NCBI GenBank assembly: GCA_001931535.1
Contig: CP016211.1
Location: 14,771,501 to 14,835,500 of the forward strand
Direction: 5' to 3'
Length of the DNA: 64,000 bases
Source: Minicystis rosea
GTDB lineage: Bacteria; Myxococcota_A; Polyangia; Polyangiales; Polyangiaceae
Position numbers and translations under genes: made by a program. Shown in pieces: positions 55,210 to 63,447 of this stretch (within the stretch, counting starts at the first letter, position 1; every line of letters starts with the position of its first letter). The notes beneath the pieces were generated by a model, which made no database searches, was not told the DNA's origin, and saw only the letters and a list, made by a program, of their open reading frames with translations.

Positions 55210-56253
55210 TCATTTGATGACGCCGGGATCGTCGATGTCGAAGTCGCAATCGGTGTCGGGGGCGGCCCACTTGATGACGTTGTACCAGAATTGGGGCACC
55301 TGGAAGACCTTGTCCGCCGTCTTCCACACGCCCTTGGCGTTGTCGTAACAAGGGTCGTTGGGGTTCGGCGGCTGTTGCGGCTTGCCGAGCCATTGGCTGC
55401 TGTACGTGACCCACTCGTCGCTGAAGACGAAGACCTTCCCTTTCCCCACCTGCTTGGCGACACCGTATTGAACGCCGCCTTCACCGGCGACGAGCGTCGC
55501 GTCCGTGCTGTTGATGGAGCGGCCGTGGAAGGCGGCGATCTGCGTGATGTTGGCGGAGATGGGGTGAGAGGCCTGAAAGCCGCCCATGGGCACCGAGTTT
55601 CCCCAGCAGTAGCAAGGCACGCCGCCCGGACACTGACCGAGGATGTCGTCCTTGTTGTAGGAGATGCCGGTGAAGGCGAGGAGCTGATTGTCGGGATCGA
55701 CCTCGCCCGCGTCGCCGCCGTAGCCGGTCAAGGTGATGAGCCCACCACCGCTCTTCACCCAATTCGCGAGGGCATCGAGCTCCGATTGCTCGTAGTGCCA
55801 GAAGGGGCCGCTCTCGGCGTCCTCGAGGGCTTGGAGGATGAGCACGTCGTAGTTGGCGAGGAACTCGGGCGTGAGGGGCGTGCGCGTGGTGACGAGATCG
55901 ACCTTGGCGCTGCTCTTGGTGTTGAGCCACGTCTGGAAAGCGTCGGTGTTGTCGTTGTCGCTCCCGTAGTGCGCGGGCTTGCCGAGCGAGGCGATGGTGA
56001 TGCAGGAGCAGTGGCCCGCGTCGTCGCACACGGCGGGCTTGCCGCCGTCCGTGGGCGTGCCCGTGCCGCTGCCCGACGTGGTGAAGCTGATTTCACCGCC
56101 GCCCGAGGTCATGTTGCTCCCCGTCCCGCCGACACCGGCGCCGCCGCTGCCCGAGCCATGGGGCGCCTCCCCGCCCGCGGTGCAGGCCACGCCGGTCACG
56201 GAGGCGGTGAGGAGACAAACAACCAATCCCCATCCAAGCTTCGTCGATGTCAT
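55210..56253 (-). CDS. Lipoprotein with a glutamine-amidotransferase-like (ThuA-like) fold
   Basis: The 347-residue product has a lipobox (LTASVTGVACTAG), a Gly/Ser linker and, from about residue 80, an alpha/beta domain. FLANYDVLILQALEDAESGP, LANWVKSGGGLITLTGYGGD and GKGKVFVFSDEWVTYSS give the strand-helix order of class I amidotransferase-like proteins; no catalytic Cys is evident in the elbow. Function is unknown. The ATG at 56253 starts the signal peptide. A repeated sequence pair lies 14 nt upstream. Confidence 0.75.
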   Translation of the reverse strand: MTSTKLGWGLVVCLLTASVTGVACTAGGEAPHGSGSGGAGVGGTGSNMTSGGGEISFTTSGSGTGTPTDGGKPAVCDDAGHCSCITIASLGKPAHYGSDNDNTDAFQTWLNTKSSAKVDLVTTRTPLTPEFLANYDVLILQALEDAESGPFWHYEQSELDALANWVKSGGGLITLTGYGGDAGEVDPDNQLLAFTGISYNKDDILGQCPGGVPCYCWGNSVPMGGFQASHPISANITQIAAFHGRSINSTDATLVAGEGGVQYGVAKQVGKGKVFVFSDEWVTYSSQWLGKPQQPPNPNDPCYDNAKGVWKTADKVFQVPQFWYNVIKWAAPDTDCDFDIDDPGVIK

Positions 56254-56590
56254 GTGGAGATCGTAAAGAGAGGCAATCTCCGGTGTCAAGCAGAGGGAGA
56301 GAGGTAATCTCGATCGTGTCACACAAGAATGACACGAACTTGAAGACGCGCCGCGACATGAGTCGGCGATGGTGATTTCGACCTAAAATTACAGATCGAA
56401 ACGCGACGGCGCAGATGGGGAGTGGCCTCATCGCGGAGCTCGACGCCCGGGTGCGTCATGAGGGAGCACGCTTATCCGATTGACATGTCGTGGCGCGTCA
56501 TGGGAGGCCCGCGAGGAGCTCGGTTGACGGTCGCGTGCATGAGAAGAGGCACGTGTTCCGCGGCGCGCGGGGGCGCGATACCGTGCTGGC
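56254..56590. other. Divergent intergenic region rich in small repeats
   Basis: About 335 nt between the divergent lipoprotein (start 56253) and macroglobulin (start 56591). It is less GC-rich at 56260-56400. Besides the direct repeat (56267-56311) it has TCGTGTCA...TGACACGA (56314-56321 and 56330-56337) and TTTCGA...TCGAAA (56376-56381 and 56396-56401). No gene is supported. Confidence 0.5.
56267..56311. promoter_or_regulatory. 14-nt direct repeat, candidate operator pair
   Basis: AGAGAGGCAATCTC (56267-56280) and AGAGAGGTAATCTC (56298-56311) differ at one base. Their start-to-start distance is 31 nt, about three helical turns, and each contains GAGA...TCTC dyad symmetry. The pair lies just upstream of the lipoprotein start at 56253. 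Confidence 0.45.
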
Positions 56591-59500
56591 ATGCGCCTCA
56601 CCGCGAACGACTTCGCCCTCGCGCACAGCGTCGGCGGCGACATCCTCCTCGGCAAAGCCTTCGCTTTCGTGAGCAAGGACGCCTTCGCGCGTCCGGCGCT
56701 CGCGTGGGTCGCGCGCCTCTTCGGCGGGCGACCCGAAGCGCGGATCATCCCGCTCCTCGGGCCCGAGCCGGTGCCGCTGCCCGGAGCGACGCTGGCACCG
56801 CCGACGATCGCGCTGAGCCTCGCGGTCGTCACCAGCGACAAGGCGCTGTATCGCGAGCGACGCGACGACGTGCACCTCCTCGCGCTCGATCCGCTCGCGC
56901 CCGAGTCGGTGACGGCCCTTCAGATCCGCCAGAACGGCGCTGATTTCGCGCAGCATCCGGTGACGCTCGACGCGCGCGGCGCGGCGGCCGTGACGCTCCG
57001 CGATCTGCCGATCGGCGACTACGAGGTCCGCCTGCGCGGCGCCGAGAAGGGCGCGCCCGCGTGCACGTTCACGGTGGCCGCGTATCGATTGGCGCCGCTC
57101 GTGGCGAGCCTCGTCGAACGGCGGCTGCAAGGAGAGCGGCTCACGTTCACCCTCCGGCTGGAGAGCTTCGGCAGCGCCGTGGAGGGCAAGGTCGCGCTGG
57201 AGCTCACCGATCGCGGAAGGCGGATCGCGCGCGAGAGCGCCGACGCGATCGATGGGCTCGTCACGGCGGCGTTCACGCTGTCGGGCGAGGGGCCGCATGC
57301 GATCAACGTGCAGCTCGCGGCCGACGCGGGGCGCACGGCGACGGTGCCCATCGTGGGGAGCCGCGCGGCGGAGCGATCGCAGACGACGTTCTCCACGCTC
57401 GGCTACGAGATCACGGGCGCGCTGATCCCCGGGGAAGGCGCGATGCCCGTGCGCGGCGTGTATCTGCAAGAGGGCGCGCTGCGCCCGACGCCGTTCCGTT
57501 TGGAGCGCGTGGACGCGAGCCGCGCGCGCCTCACGGCGAGCGTCGAGGTGGACTCGGCCTGCGTGGTCGTGATCGATCCGACGTTCCCCGCGCGGCGGGC
57601 GGACGCGGTCGATCCCGACATGGCGCCGCACCCGGCCACGGTGGACGATTGCTATCGCCGCGCCGAAGCGGCGTTTCACGAGGGGCGCTTCAAGGAGTCA
57701 CGCGCGCTCTTCGAAGCCGGGCGCGCAGCATCTCCGGCACCGCACCCGAACTATGCGTACTACGTCGCGTGCTGCTTCGCGCGCGAAGGGGATCGCGGGC
57801 GCGCCGTCGCCGCGCTCGCCCAGGCCATCCGCGAGGGATGGAAGGATTTCGATCATCTGAGCAAGGACGACGATCTCGCGGCGCTGCGCGGTGACGAACG
57901 CTACGAGGCGCTGAAGCGACGTGGGGTGATCGAGATCGCGATCGCGGGGATGCGCGCGGGGCAATCGATCGATGTCGACGTGTCCGAGCCGATGGCCGTC
58001 CTCGCCGTGGGCGCATACGTGAAAGGCGAGCCGTGGGAAGGCTGGGCCGCGACCATCACGCCCGCGTCGATGAAACCGACGCTGACGGTGCCGGATCGCG
58101 CGGTGCCCGGCGACGAGGTGCGCGTCGAGATCGATACGGGGCGGCGCGGCGACGACGTGTCCGTCTACGTGGTGGTGAAGGACGCGCGCTTGCTGACGCC
58201 GGATACACCGGAGAGCCGGCTCGCCGGCAGCATCAAGAGCGTGGCTGAAGCCGCGTCGAAGGAGCTCGGTTTGGGAAAGCCGACGCGCACGCTCGCCGAG
58301 GAGCTCCCGCCGTTGCCGACGTTCTTGCCGACCTTCGGAGCACCGCCGAGCTTCGGTGTACCGCCGCCGGCGCCGGGCGGATTCGGTCCGCCGGTGTCCA
58401 TGGAGTCCATGGCGGCGCCGAGCTTCGGTGCACCGCCGAGCTTCGGTGTACCGCCGCCGGCGCCGATGGCCGCGAGGCCTGCTGCTCCCATGGCGGCGCC
58501 GAGGGCCGCGCTGCACGGCGCGAAAGGCGGGGCCGCGAGCGCAGGGCCTTATCGCGAGGCCGATGCGACCGCGATGCCGGCCGTGGAAGAGCCCGAGGTG
58601 ATCTTCGCCGGGCTCGTGGAGACGCGCGCCGGACGCGCGAGCGTCGCGGTGCGGCTCGGGCCGGATTTCGCGGACTACGTGGTGGAAGCGTTCGCCGTCG
58701 CCGGTGCGGATTGGGCCGCGACGGAGAAGCGGTTTCGCGCGGAGCGCGACGTCTTCGTGTCGCTCGATGTACCGGCGTTCGTGCACCCGGACGACGGTGC
58801 GATCGGGCGCGTGCACGTGGGAGCGCGATCAGGCGCGCGCGTGCGTGTGACGCGCGACGGCGCGGAGGTGCCGCTGCTCGCGGAGGGCCGCGCGCTCGCG
58901 TCCGGAGAGCCTTTGCCTCGTGGCCGCGCGGAGCTGTCGTTCCTGGTCGGACCGGGGCATTGGGAGGCGACGATCGAGGATGCTTCGGGCGCGGTGGATC
59001 GCACGGCAAGAGATGTAGAAGTGCCGGGCAAGCTGCGCCGGCTCGCGCGCACGGTGCAGTTCCTCGAGCCGGGACAGAGCGTGTCGCGCGATGCGGACGC
59101 TTCGATTCGGCACCTGCAAGTGCTGCCGGGGATCGATGGACCGTTCACGGCGCTCCTCGATGCGACCGCGGACTACGGCCACGCGTGCTGCGAGCAGACG
59201 GCCGCGAAGATGCTCTCCGCCTGCGCGATGTACGCGCTCGCCGGCAGTGATCGCCGGAGGCGCGATCGCGCGGAGTCCATCATCCTCGCGGGCGTGCGGC
59301 GCGAAGCATCGATGTGGCTCCGCGGGCGCGGGTTCAAGATGTATCCGGAGTCGACTCCGGAGCCGAGCCCGTACTGGAGCCCGCTCGCCGCACGACACCT
59401 GCAAAACCTGGCTCTGCTGCGCGATCTCGGGCCGAGCCGCGCGCTCGCCGCCGCGATCGACGAAGCCCTCGCGATGGCCGAGGACGCGATGCGTGCCCAT

Positions 59501-60421
59501 GGCCTCGAGTGGCCACCGCGACGAATCACGAGCTGCGGAGACGCCTATGCGGCGATCCGTTTCGGCAAGGATCACGGCGCCGCGCTCGCCTTCGTGCGAG
59601 CGAATGCGGGAGCCGATCTGCCGGCAGCGCCGCAGAACCCTTGGCACGGCGGTGCGGTGGCCATGCGGGCCGAAGGTGCCTATGCCGCGGCGGCGCTGAT
59701 CCGCGGCGGAAACGCCGCCGATCGATCACGCGCGCTCGCGCTCGCGAACACGGTGCTGAAAGCGCTCGGCCCCACGGGGCGCCTCTACTCCACGGTCGAC
59801 TCGGTGGCAGCGATCGCGCTCGCCGCCGAGCTCTCCGCGGCCAAGGTCATCGGCGGCACGGGCCTCGTCGAGATCGACGGCGCGCGCTTCACGACGGTGG
59901 ACGCGGTGGCGGTGACCTCGCCGATCCGATCGGTGCGCGCCGTCGACGCGGTGACCGCCGTCGAAGTGACCCGCCTCGTCGAAGACGACTGGGGCACCTT
60001 CATGGGATCGCTGCCCATCGCCGTGCGAATGAAGAAGGGCGACGTCGCGACGCGAAAGCTGCAAGCGCTCGATGCCGTCGAGCTCGAGGTCACCATCGAG
60101 GGCGGCTACAAGCCCGGTGATCTGCTCTGGGTCTGCTTGCCCGATGCGCTCTCGCGCGTCGTGGGCGGCGGTCAGGTGAAGCAGTTCTCGGTGGACTTCG
60201 AGGGCAACAGCCAAGTGCGCGTGCCGCTCGCGGCGACGGGCGTCACGCTCGATCGCAGCGGTCAGCCGGGGCTCTCGCGCTTCGCGGTGTGCGTGCGCAA
60301 CATGTTCGAAGAAGAGCGCGGCGGCAGCCCCGGCTACGTCGACGTGAGCGTCGCGCCGCCGGCGGGCGGCGGTGTTGCCGCCAAAGTGATGGCGGGCCTG
60401 CGAGGCCTGTTCGGGAGCTGA
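56591..60421 (+). CDS. Alpha-2-macroglobulin-like protein with a CxEQ thioester motif, no signal peptide
   Basis: The 1276-residue protein shows macroglobulin-type beta-domains (YRERRDDVHLLALDPL; YEVRLRGAEKGAPACTFTVA), then a TPR-like insert (about residues 345-445; CYRRAEAAFHEGRFKESRAL). Next are further beta-domains (VYVVVKDARLLTPDTP) and a Pro/Gly-rich linker with FGAPPSFGVPPPAP twice (about 577-645). A macroglobulin strand region (ETRAGRASVAVRLGPDFADY) leads to the thioester domain with YGHACCEQT, in which Cys866 and Gln869 fit the CxEQ thioester. An alpha/alpha toroid and a receptor-like C-terminal domain follow. Bacterial relatives trap proteases in the periplasm; here no signal peptide or lipobox is seen. 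The gene stands alone and is followed by a structured element. Confidence 0.82.
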   Translation: MRLTANDFALAHSVGGDILLGKAFAFVSKDAFARPALAWVARLFGGRPEARIIPLLGPEPVPLPGATLAPPTIALSLAVVTSDKALYRERRDDVHLLALDPLAPESVTALQIRQNGADFAQHPVTLDARGAAAVTLRDLPIGDYEVRLRGAEKGAPACTFTVAAYRLAPLVASLVERRLQGERLTFTLRLESFGSAVEGKVALELTDRGRRIARESADAIDGLVTAAFTLSGEGPHAINVQLAADAGRTATVPIVGSRAAERSQTTFSTLGYEITGALIPGEGAMPVRGVYLQEGALRPTPFRLERVDASRARLTASVEVDSACVVVIDPTFPARRADAVDPDMAPHPATVDDCYRRAEAAFHEGRFKESRALFEAGRAASPAPHPNYAYYVACCFAREGDRGRAVAALAQAIREGWKDFDHLSKDDDLAALRGDERYEALKRRGVIEIAIAGMRAGQSIDVDVSEPMAVLAVGAYVKGEPWEGWAATITPASMKPTLTVPDRAVPGDEVRVEIDTGRRGDDVSVYVVVKDARLLTPDTPESRLAGSIKSVAEAASKELGLGKPTRTLAEELPPLPTFLPTFGAPPSFGVPPPAPGGFGPPVSMESMAAPSFGAPPSFGVPPPAPMAARPAAPMAAPRAALHGAKGGAASAGPYREADATAMPAVEEPEVIFAGLVETRAGRASVAVRLGPDFADYVVEAFAVAGADWAATEKRFRAERDVFVSLDVPAFVHPDDGAIGRVHVGARSGARVRVTRDGAEVPLLAEGRALASGEPLPRGRAELSFLVGPGHWEATIEDASGAVDRTARDVEVPGKLRRLARTVQFLEPGQSVSRDADASIRHLQVLPGIDGPFTALLDATADYGHACCEQTAAKMLSACAMYALAGSDRRRRDRAESIILAGVRREASMWLRGRGFKMYPESTPEPSPYWSPLAARHLQNLALLRDLGPSRALAAAIDEALAMAEDAMRAHGLEWPPRRITSCGDAYAAIRFGKDHGAALAFVRANAGADLPAAPQNPWHGGAVAMRAEGAYAAAALIRGGNAADRSRALALANTVLKALGPTGRLYSTVDSVAAIALAAELSAAKVIGGTGLVEIDGARFTTVDAVAVTSPIRSVRAVDAVTAVEVTRLVEDDWGTFMGSLPIAVRMKKGDVATRKLQALDAVELEVTIEGGYKPGDLLWVCLPDALSRVVGGGQVKQFSVDFEGNSQVRVPLAATGVTLDRSGQPGLSRFAVCVRNMFEEERGGSPGYVDVSVAPPAGGGVAAKVMAGLRGLFGS
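58340..58465 (+). repeat. 36-nt perfect repeat inside the macroglobulin gene
   Basis: The same 36 bases occur at 58340-58375 and 58430-58465, encoding FGAPPSFGVPPPAP-type sequence in the Pro-rich linker. In-frame recombination between them would remove 30 codons. Confidence 0.75.
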
Positions 60422-60422
60422 C

Positions 60423-60512
60423 GATGTGACCGAAAGAGCATCGCGCGTTGCAGGGAGGTCGACCGACGGAAGCCTCTCGCAACGCGCGGCGCGCAGCCGC
60501 CTCGTCGGTCAC
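60423..60512 (+). repeat. Structured intergenic element, copy B
   Basis: This 90-nt element begins one base behind the macroglobulin stop, as copy A (45645-45763) does behind its own upstream gene. Outer arms are GTGACCGA (60426-60433) and TCGGTCAC (60505-60512). Nested inside, CGCGCGTTGC (60442-60451) and GCAACGCGCG (60479-60488) form a perfect 10-bp stem, and GAGG/CCTC can extend it. It lies between convergent genes, so a terminator role is possible. Confidence 0.6.
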
Positions 60513-60529
60513 CTCGCGCTCGCAGGCGC

Positions 60530-60880
60530 TCAGGCCGTTCCGATCGGCGGCACCTTCCCCTCGGCGTCGTGCACGCGATCGCCGTGGGTCGCGAGATCGG
60601 TGCGCATCGTGGCGAGGTTCTTGTGCACCCGATCGAGCGGCGGCGGCAGCGTGTCCGCTGCGCCGAGGGCCGCGAGCCGCTCGGCGACCGCGTCGAGGCG
60701 AGGCGCCGCGCGATCGAAGGCGGCGCGCGCTTCGCGCAGGAAGGTGAGCCGCCAGGGCGGGCTCTGCGTCCTGTCGGCACGCGCAAGCCAGCGCTTCGAG
60801 CTCTCCATCTCCTCGGCGAAGGATCGGATCGCCGCGAAGATCGCGTCCAGGTAATCAGCTGCCGTCGGGTCTTGCTCCAA
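60530..60880 (-). CDS. Small helical protein of unknown function
   Basis: The 116-residue product is soluble and probably a helical bundle: YLDAIFAAIRSFAEEMESSK, WRLTFLREARAAFDRAAPRL and DRVHKNLATMRTDLATHGDR show heptad-like spacing. No family is recognised. It starts at an ATG (MEQDPTAADYLDAIF) without a strong ribosome binding site. Its codon bias agrees with neighbouring genes. It is convergent with the macroglobulin gene and 113 nt upstream of it in transcript order lies the repeat lipoprotein end. Confidence 0.55.
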   Translation of the reverse strand: MEQDPTAADYLDAIFAAIRSFAEEMESSKRWLARADRTQSPPWRLTFLREARAAFDRAAPRLDAVAERLAALGAADTLPPPLDRVHKNLATMRTDLATHGDRVHDAEGKVPPIGTA

Positions 60881-60992
60881 GGGCGTCTCCGGAGCCTACA
60901 CCCTGACCGAAAAGCGCGAAACCCTTCGTGCTGCCCGCCTGAAATCCGGCGGCATTCGCAAAATGCAACACTCCCCGAGCGCGCTCGAAATG

Positions 60993-63353
60993 CTAGGGAA
61001 GCGACACGGTGCCGCTGGGCCGATCCGCGCCGCAGCCGTGCTCGGTCGTCACCATCTGTGGTGCTGGATAGGGCTGAGGCTCGTAGCTCCAGGTCGTGTC
61101 GGCGAGCGGTCGGGACACGCCGCCCACTTCGTAAGACGCTGGACCGCCCGTGTGCACGAAGATGCCAATCGTCGGCGCCATTTGACGATCTTCGCCATAA
61201 TCGGCCTCGGCCGAGTAATTGCCGGCGCCGAGCGCGGGATCTCCCGCGGCCTCGAAGACATCGTCACCGCCGCGGTTCACGAGGCAGCCAATACCATTGA
61301 TGTTGCCGCTGCCGAGCGAGAGGCCCGGCCCGCGATAATGATCGTCGCCGCCCTCGTCGAGATGAATGCTCGCCGAGAAATCGTGGCCGACACCGATCGA
61401 CGTGGCCGCGGGCACGACGCCGAGGTCGTACCGATCGTCGCCTCCGGCTTCGAGGAAGATCGAGAGCGCGAAATGCGCGGTCGATCCCTGCGTGTACCAA
61501 AGCGCGTCGTATTCGTCGTCGCCGCCGCCCTCGATCAACATCCCGATGCCTTGCCAATAGCCCACGCCCTGCGCGAAGACGCTTCCCGTATATTTGTCCT
61601 TGCCCTGCTTGTCGTAGAGCAGGCCGAGCCCGCCGGCCATGTACGCGGCGTCCTCGGCGCTCTGCGGGCGCCGGCCTTGGGCGGCGCCCTGCGACATCGA
61701 GCTGTTCCCCGCCCCCGGGAGCTGCGGTGAGAAATAGAGCGAATGACCACCGAGCATCGGATCACCGATGTCGACGGTGTACGTGTCGTCACCATCGGCA
61801 TCGATGAGCGCGCCCACGCCCACGGCGCCGCCGAAGCCTTGAGACATCGTGAAGGATCGATAGGTATCGTGGCCGGCACGATCGATGAGCGCCGCGATTC
61901 CGAACATGGCCGATCCCTGCGCACCGGCCTCCGCTTCGTAGACGTCGTCGCCGCCGGCATCGTAGAGAATGCCCACGCCGGCCGCCGCGAATCCCTGGGA
62001 GAGCGCGAGCGAGCGATAGTGATCGTTCTCGGCGCCGAGGTCGAACAGCATGCCGATGCCGGCGAGCCCGGCGCCCTGCCGCGCCACGCGGGAGAGGGTG
62101 ATGGGGCCATAGTCCTCGGTAGGTGGTTTGGTGGAGTGATATCGACCCTTGCCGTCGCTGGGGATCATGTCGCCGTCGGCGGTGTCGGCGCTGATGGCAT
62201 ATCCGTAGGTGTCCTGTCCGCGCACGTCGATGGCAATCGAGACAGGGCGCTTGTCGTCGCTGGCGCCCGCGGGGACTTCGTAGGTGTCGTCGCCGCCGAG
62301 ATCGAAGAGGAGAAGCGGCTTCTCGGCCAAGCTACCCTTCTTGTACGTGTCGGCGGCGGCGTCGTGGACGACGATCGATCCCACCGGCGTCTCCGCTTCG
62401 AAGGGCGCGAAGGTGGCATCGGGGAGTGACGCGAAATCGGCCTCTTCGATGGTGCGCGCCAGCAGCGCCGCCGCGTCGGCGAGGCGATCGAGGTCGACGC
62501 CGTCGAGCTTGGCGATGCCCGCCGCGCTCGTATCCCATGTGGTGATCGAAGGCACGTAGAGCGCGTGGCTCCCGGCGAGATAACGCAGATCGGAGGTCGA
62601 GGTGACGCCGAGCGCGGCCTTCGTTTCGGAGACCGCGTGATCGAGCGCGCCGATCACGCGGGCGAGCCGGCGCTGGAGCTCGAGCGGGACCGACATGGCT
62701 CCTGCGCGCAGGGCGGCTTCGTCACCGGGCTTTCCGAGGTGCTCGTCGAGGAGCAGCACCGCCGTGGCGAGCGGCGTCGTATCCTCGGCGGCCGGCGCGA
62801 AGGCGACGAGATCGACACAAGCGCCCGCGATGACGTGCCCGTGCCGCGTGGAGAGCGCCGCGAGCGTGCCGCTCACCGGGCTCGCGGAGGCCAGGGCCGT
62901 ATCGAGGAAGCTCCGTGTCTCGCGCGCGTAGGAAGGCAAGCGAAGCGGGCCGCGATGAAGCGGGGTGAAATCGGGGAGACGGTGTCGATCGACGAGCATC
63001 TCCTCCGGCCAGCCGGAGAGGGCGACAACCTCCGGCAGGAGGCGAACCCGGCAACGATCGATGTCGCCCGCGGCGAGGGCCTCGTCGAGCGCATCGGGCG
63101 CGTCGGGCTGCGGCGCCGGGCAATCGTCCGTGCCGGCAAAGGGGCTCGGGACCGGCGCATCGACGCAGACCATGTCGTGCGGCGGAACGACGCCACCCGT
63201 GCCTCCTGTGCCGCCCGTGCCACCGGCACCGCCGGCGCTGGTCGACGCCATCGTCTCTCCAGGGCTCGAGCAGCCCAAACCGTGAATGGCACCGAATGGG
63301 AGGGCGAGAGCCAGGAGAGCGGCAATGGCGGAGGATGCTTCGCGGCGGCGCAT
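60993..63353 (-). CDS. Large lipoprotein with a tandem repeat of about 35 residues
   Basis: The 786-residue product has a lipobox (IHGLGCSSP, Cys about residue 28) and a Gly/Thr linker. The helical N-terminal domain spans about residues 60-330. From about residue 355 to 700 it carries repeated units of the type GxGxLxDxGGDDxYxxxxxxQG; examples are GVGILYDAGGDDVYEAEAGA, FGIAALIDRAGHDTYRSFTM and GIGMLIEGGGDDEYDALWYT. The units probably stack as beta-strands with Asp-rich calcium-type turns. A surface location is inferred. No enzyme motif is seen. It appears monocistronic. Confidence 0.75.
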   Translation of the reverse strand: MRRREASSAIAALLALALPFGAIHGLGCSSPGETMASTSAGGAGGTGGTGGTGGVVPPHDMVCVDAPVPSPFAGTDDCPAPQPDAPDALDEALAAGDIDRCRVRLLPEVVALSGWPEEMLVDRHRLPDFTPLHRGPLRLPSYARETRSFLDTALASASPVSGTLAALSTRHGHVIAGACVDLVAFAPAAEDTTPLATAVLLLDEHLGKPGDEAALRAGAMSVPLELQRRLARVIGALDHAVSETKAALGVTSTSDLRYLAGSHALYVPSITTWDTSAAGIAKLDGVDLDRLADAAALLARTIEEADFASLPDATFAPFEAETPVGSIVVHDAAADTYKKGSLAEKPLLLFDLGGDDTYEVPAGASDDKRPVSIAIDVRGQDTYGYAISADTADGDMIPSDGKGRYHSTKPPTEDYGPITLSRVARQGAGLAGIGMLFDLGAENDHYRSLALSQGFAAAGVGILYDAGGDDVYEAEAGAQGSAMFGIAALIDRAGHDTYRSFTMSQGFGGAVGVGALIDADGDDTYTVDIGDPMLGGHSLYFSPQLPGAGNSSMSQGAAQGRRPQSAEDAAYMAGGLGLLYDKQGKDKYTGSVFAQGVGYWQGIGMLIEGGGDDEYDALWYTQGSTAHFALSIFLEAGGDDRYDLGVVPAATSIGVGHDFSASIHLDEGGDDHYRGPGLSLGSGNINGIGCLVNRGGDDVFEAAGDPALGAGNYSAEADYGEDRQMAPTIGIFVHTGGPASYEVGGVSRPLADTTWSYEPQPYPAPQMVTTEHGCGADRPSGTVSLP

Positions 63354-63447
63354 CCCCTGATGGTCCGCGCGGAGAGCCGCGAATTCAAGCGCTCAACGCT
63401 CGTTCGCCCAGCGTGTCAGCGCGGGGCCGCGAGCGGCCCCATCGCGA

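Noticed and set aside
60902..60920. A third possible piece of the structured element (TGACCGAAAAGCGCG)
   Set aside because: Only about 15 bases resemble the 5' end of copies A and B. No stop codon precedes it and the 3' half is missing.
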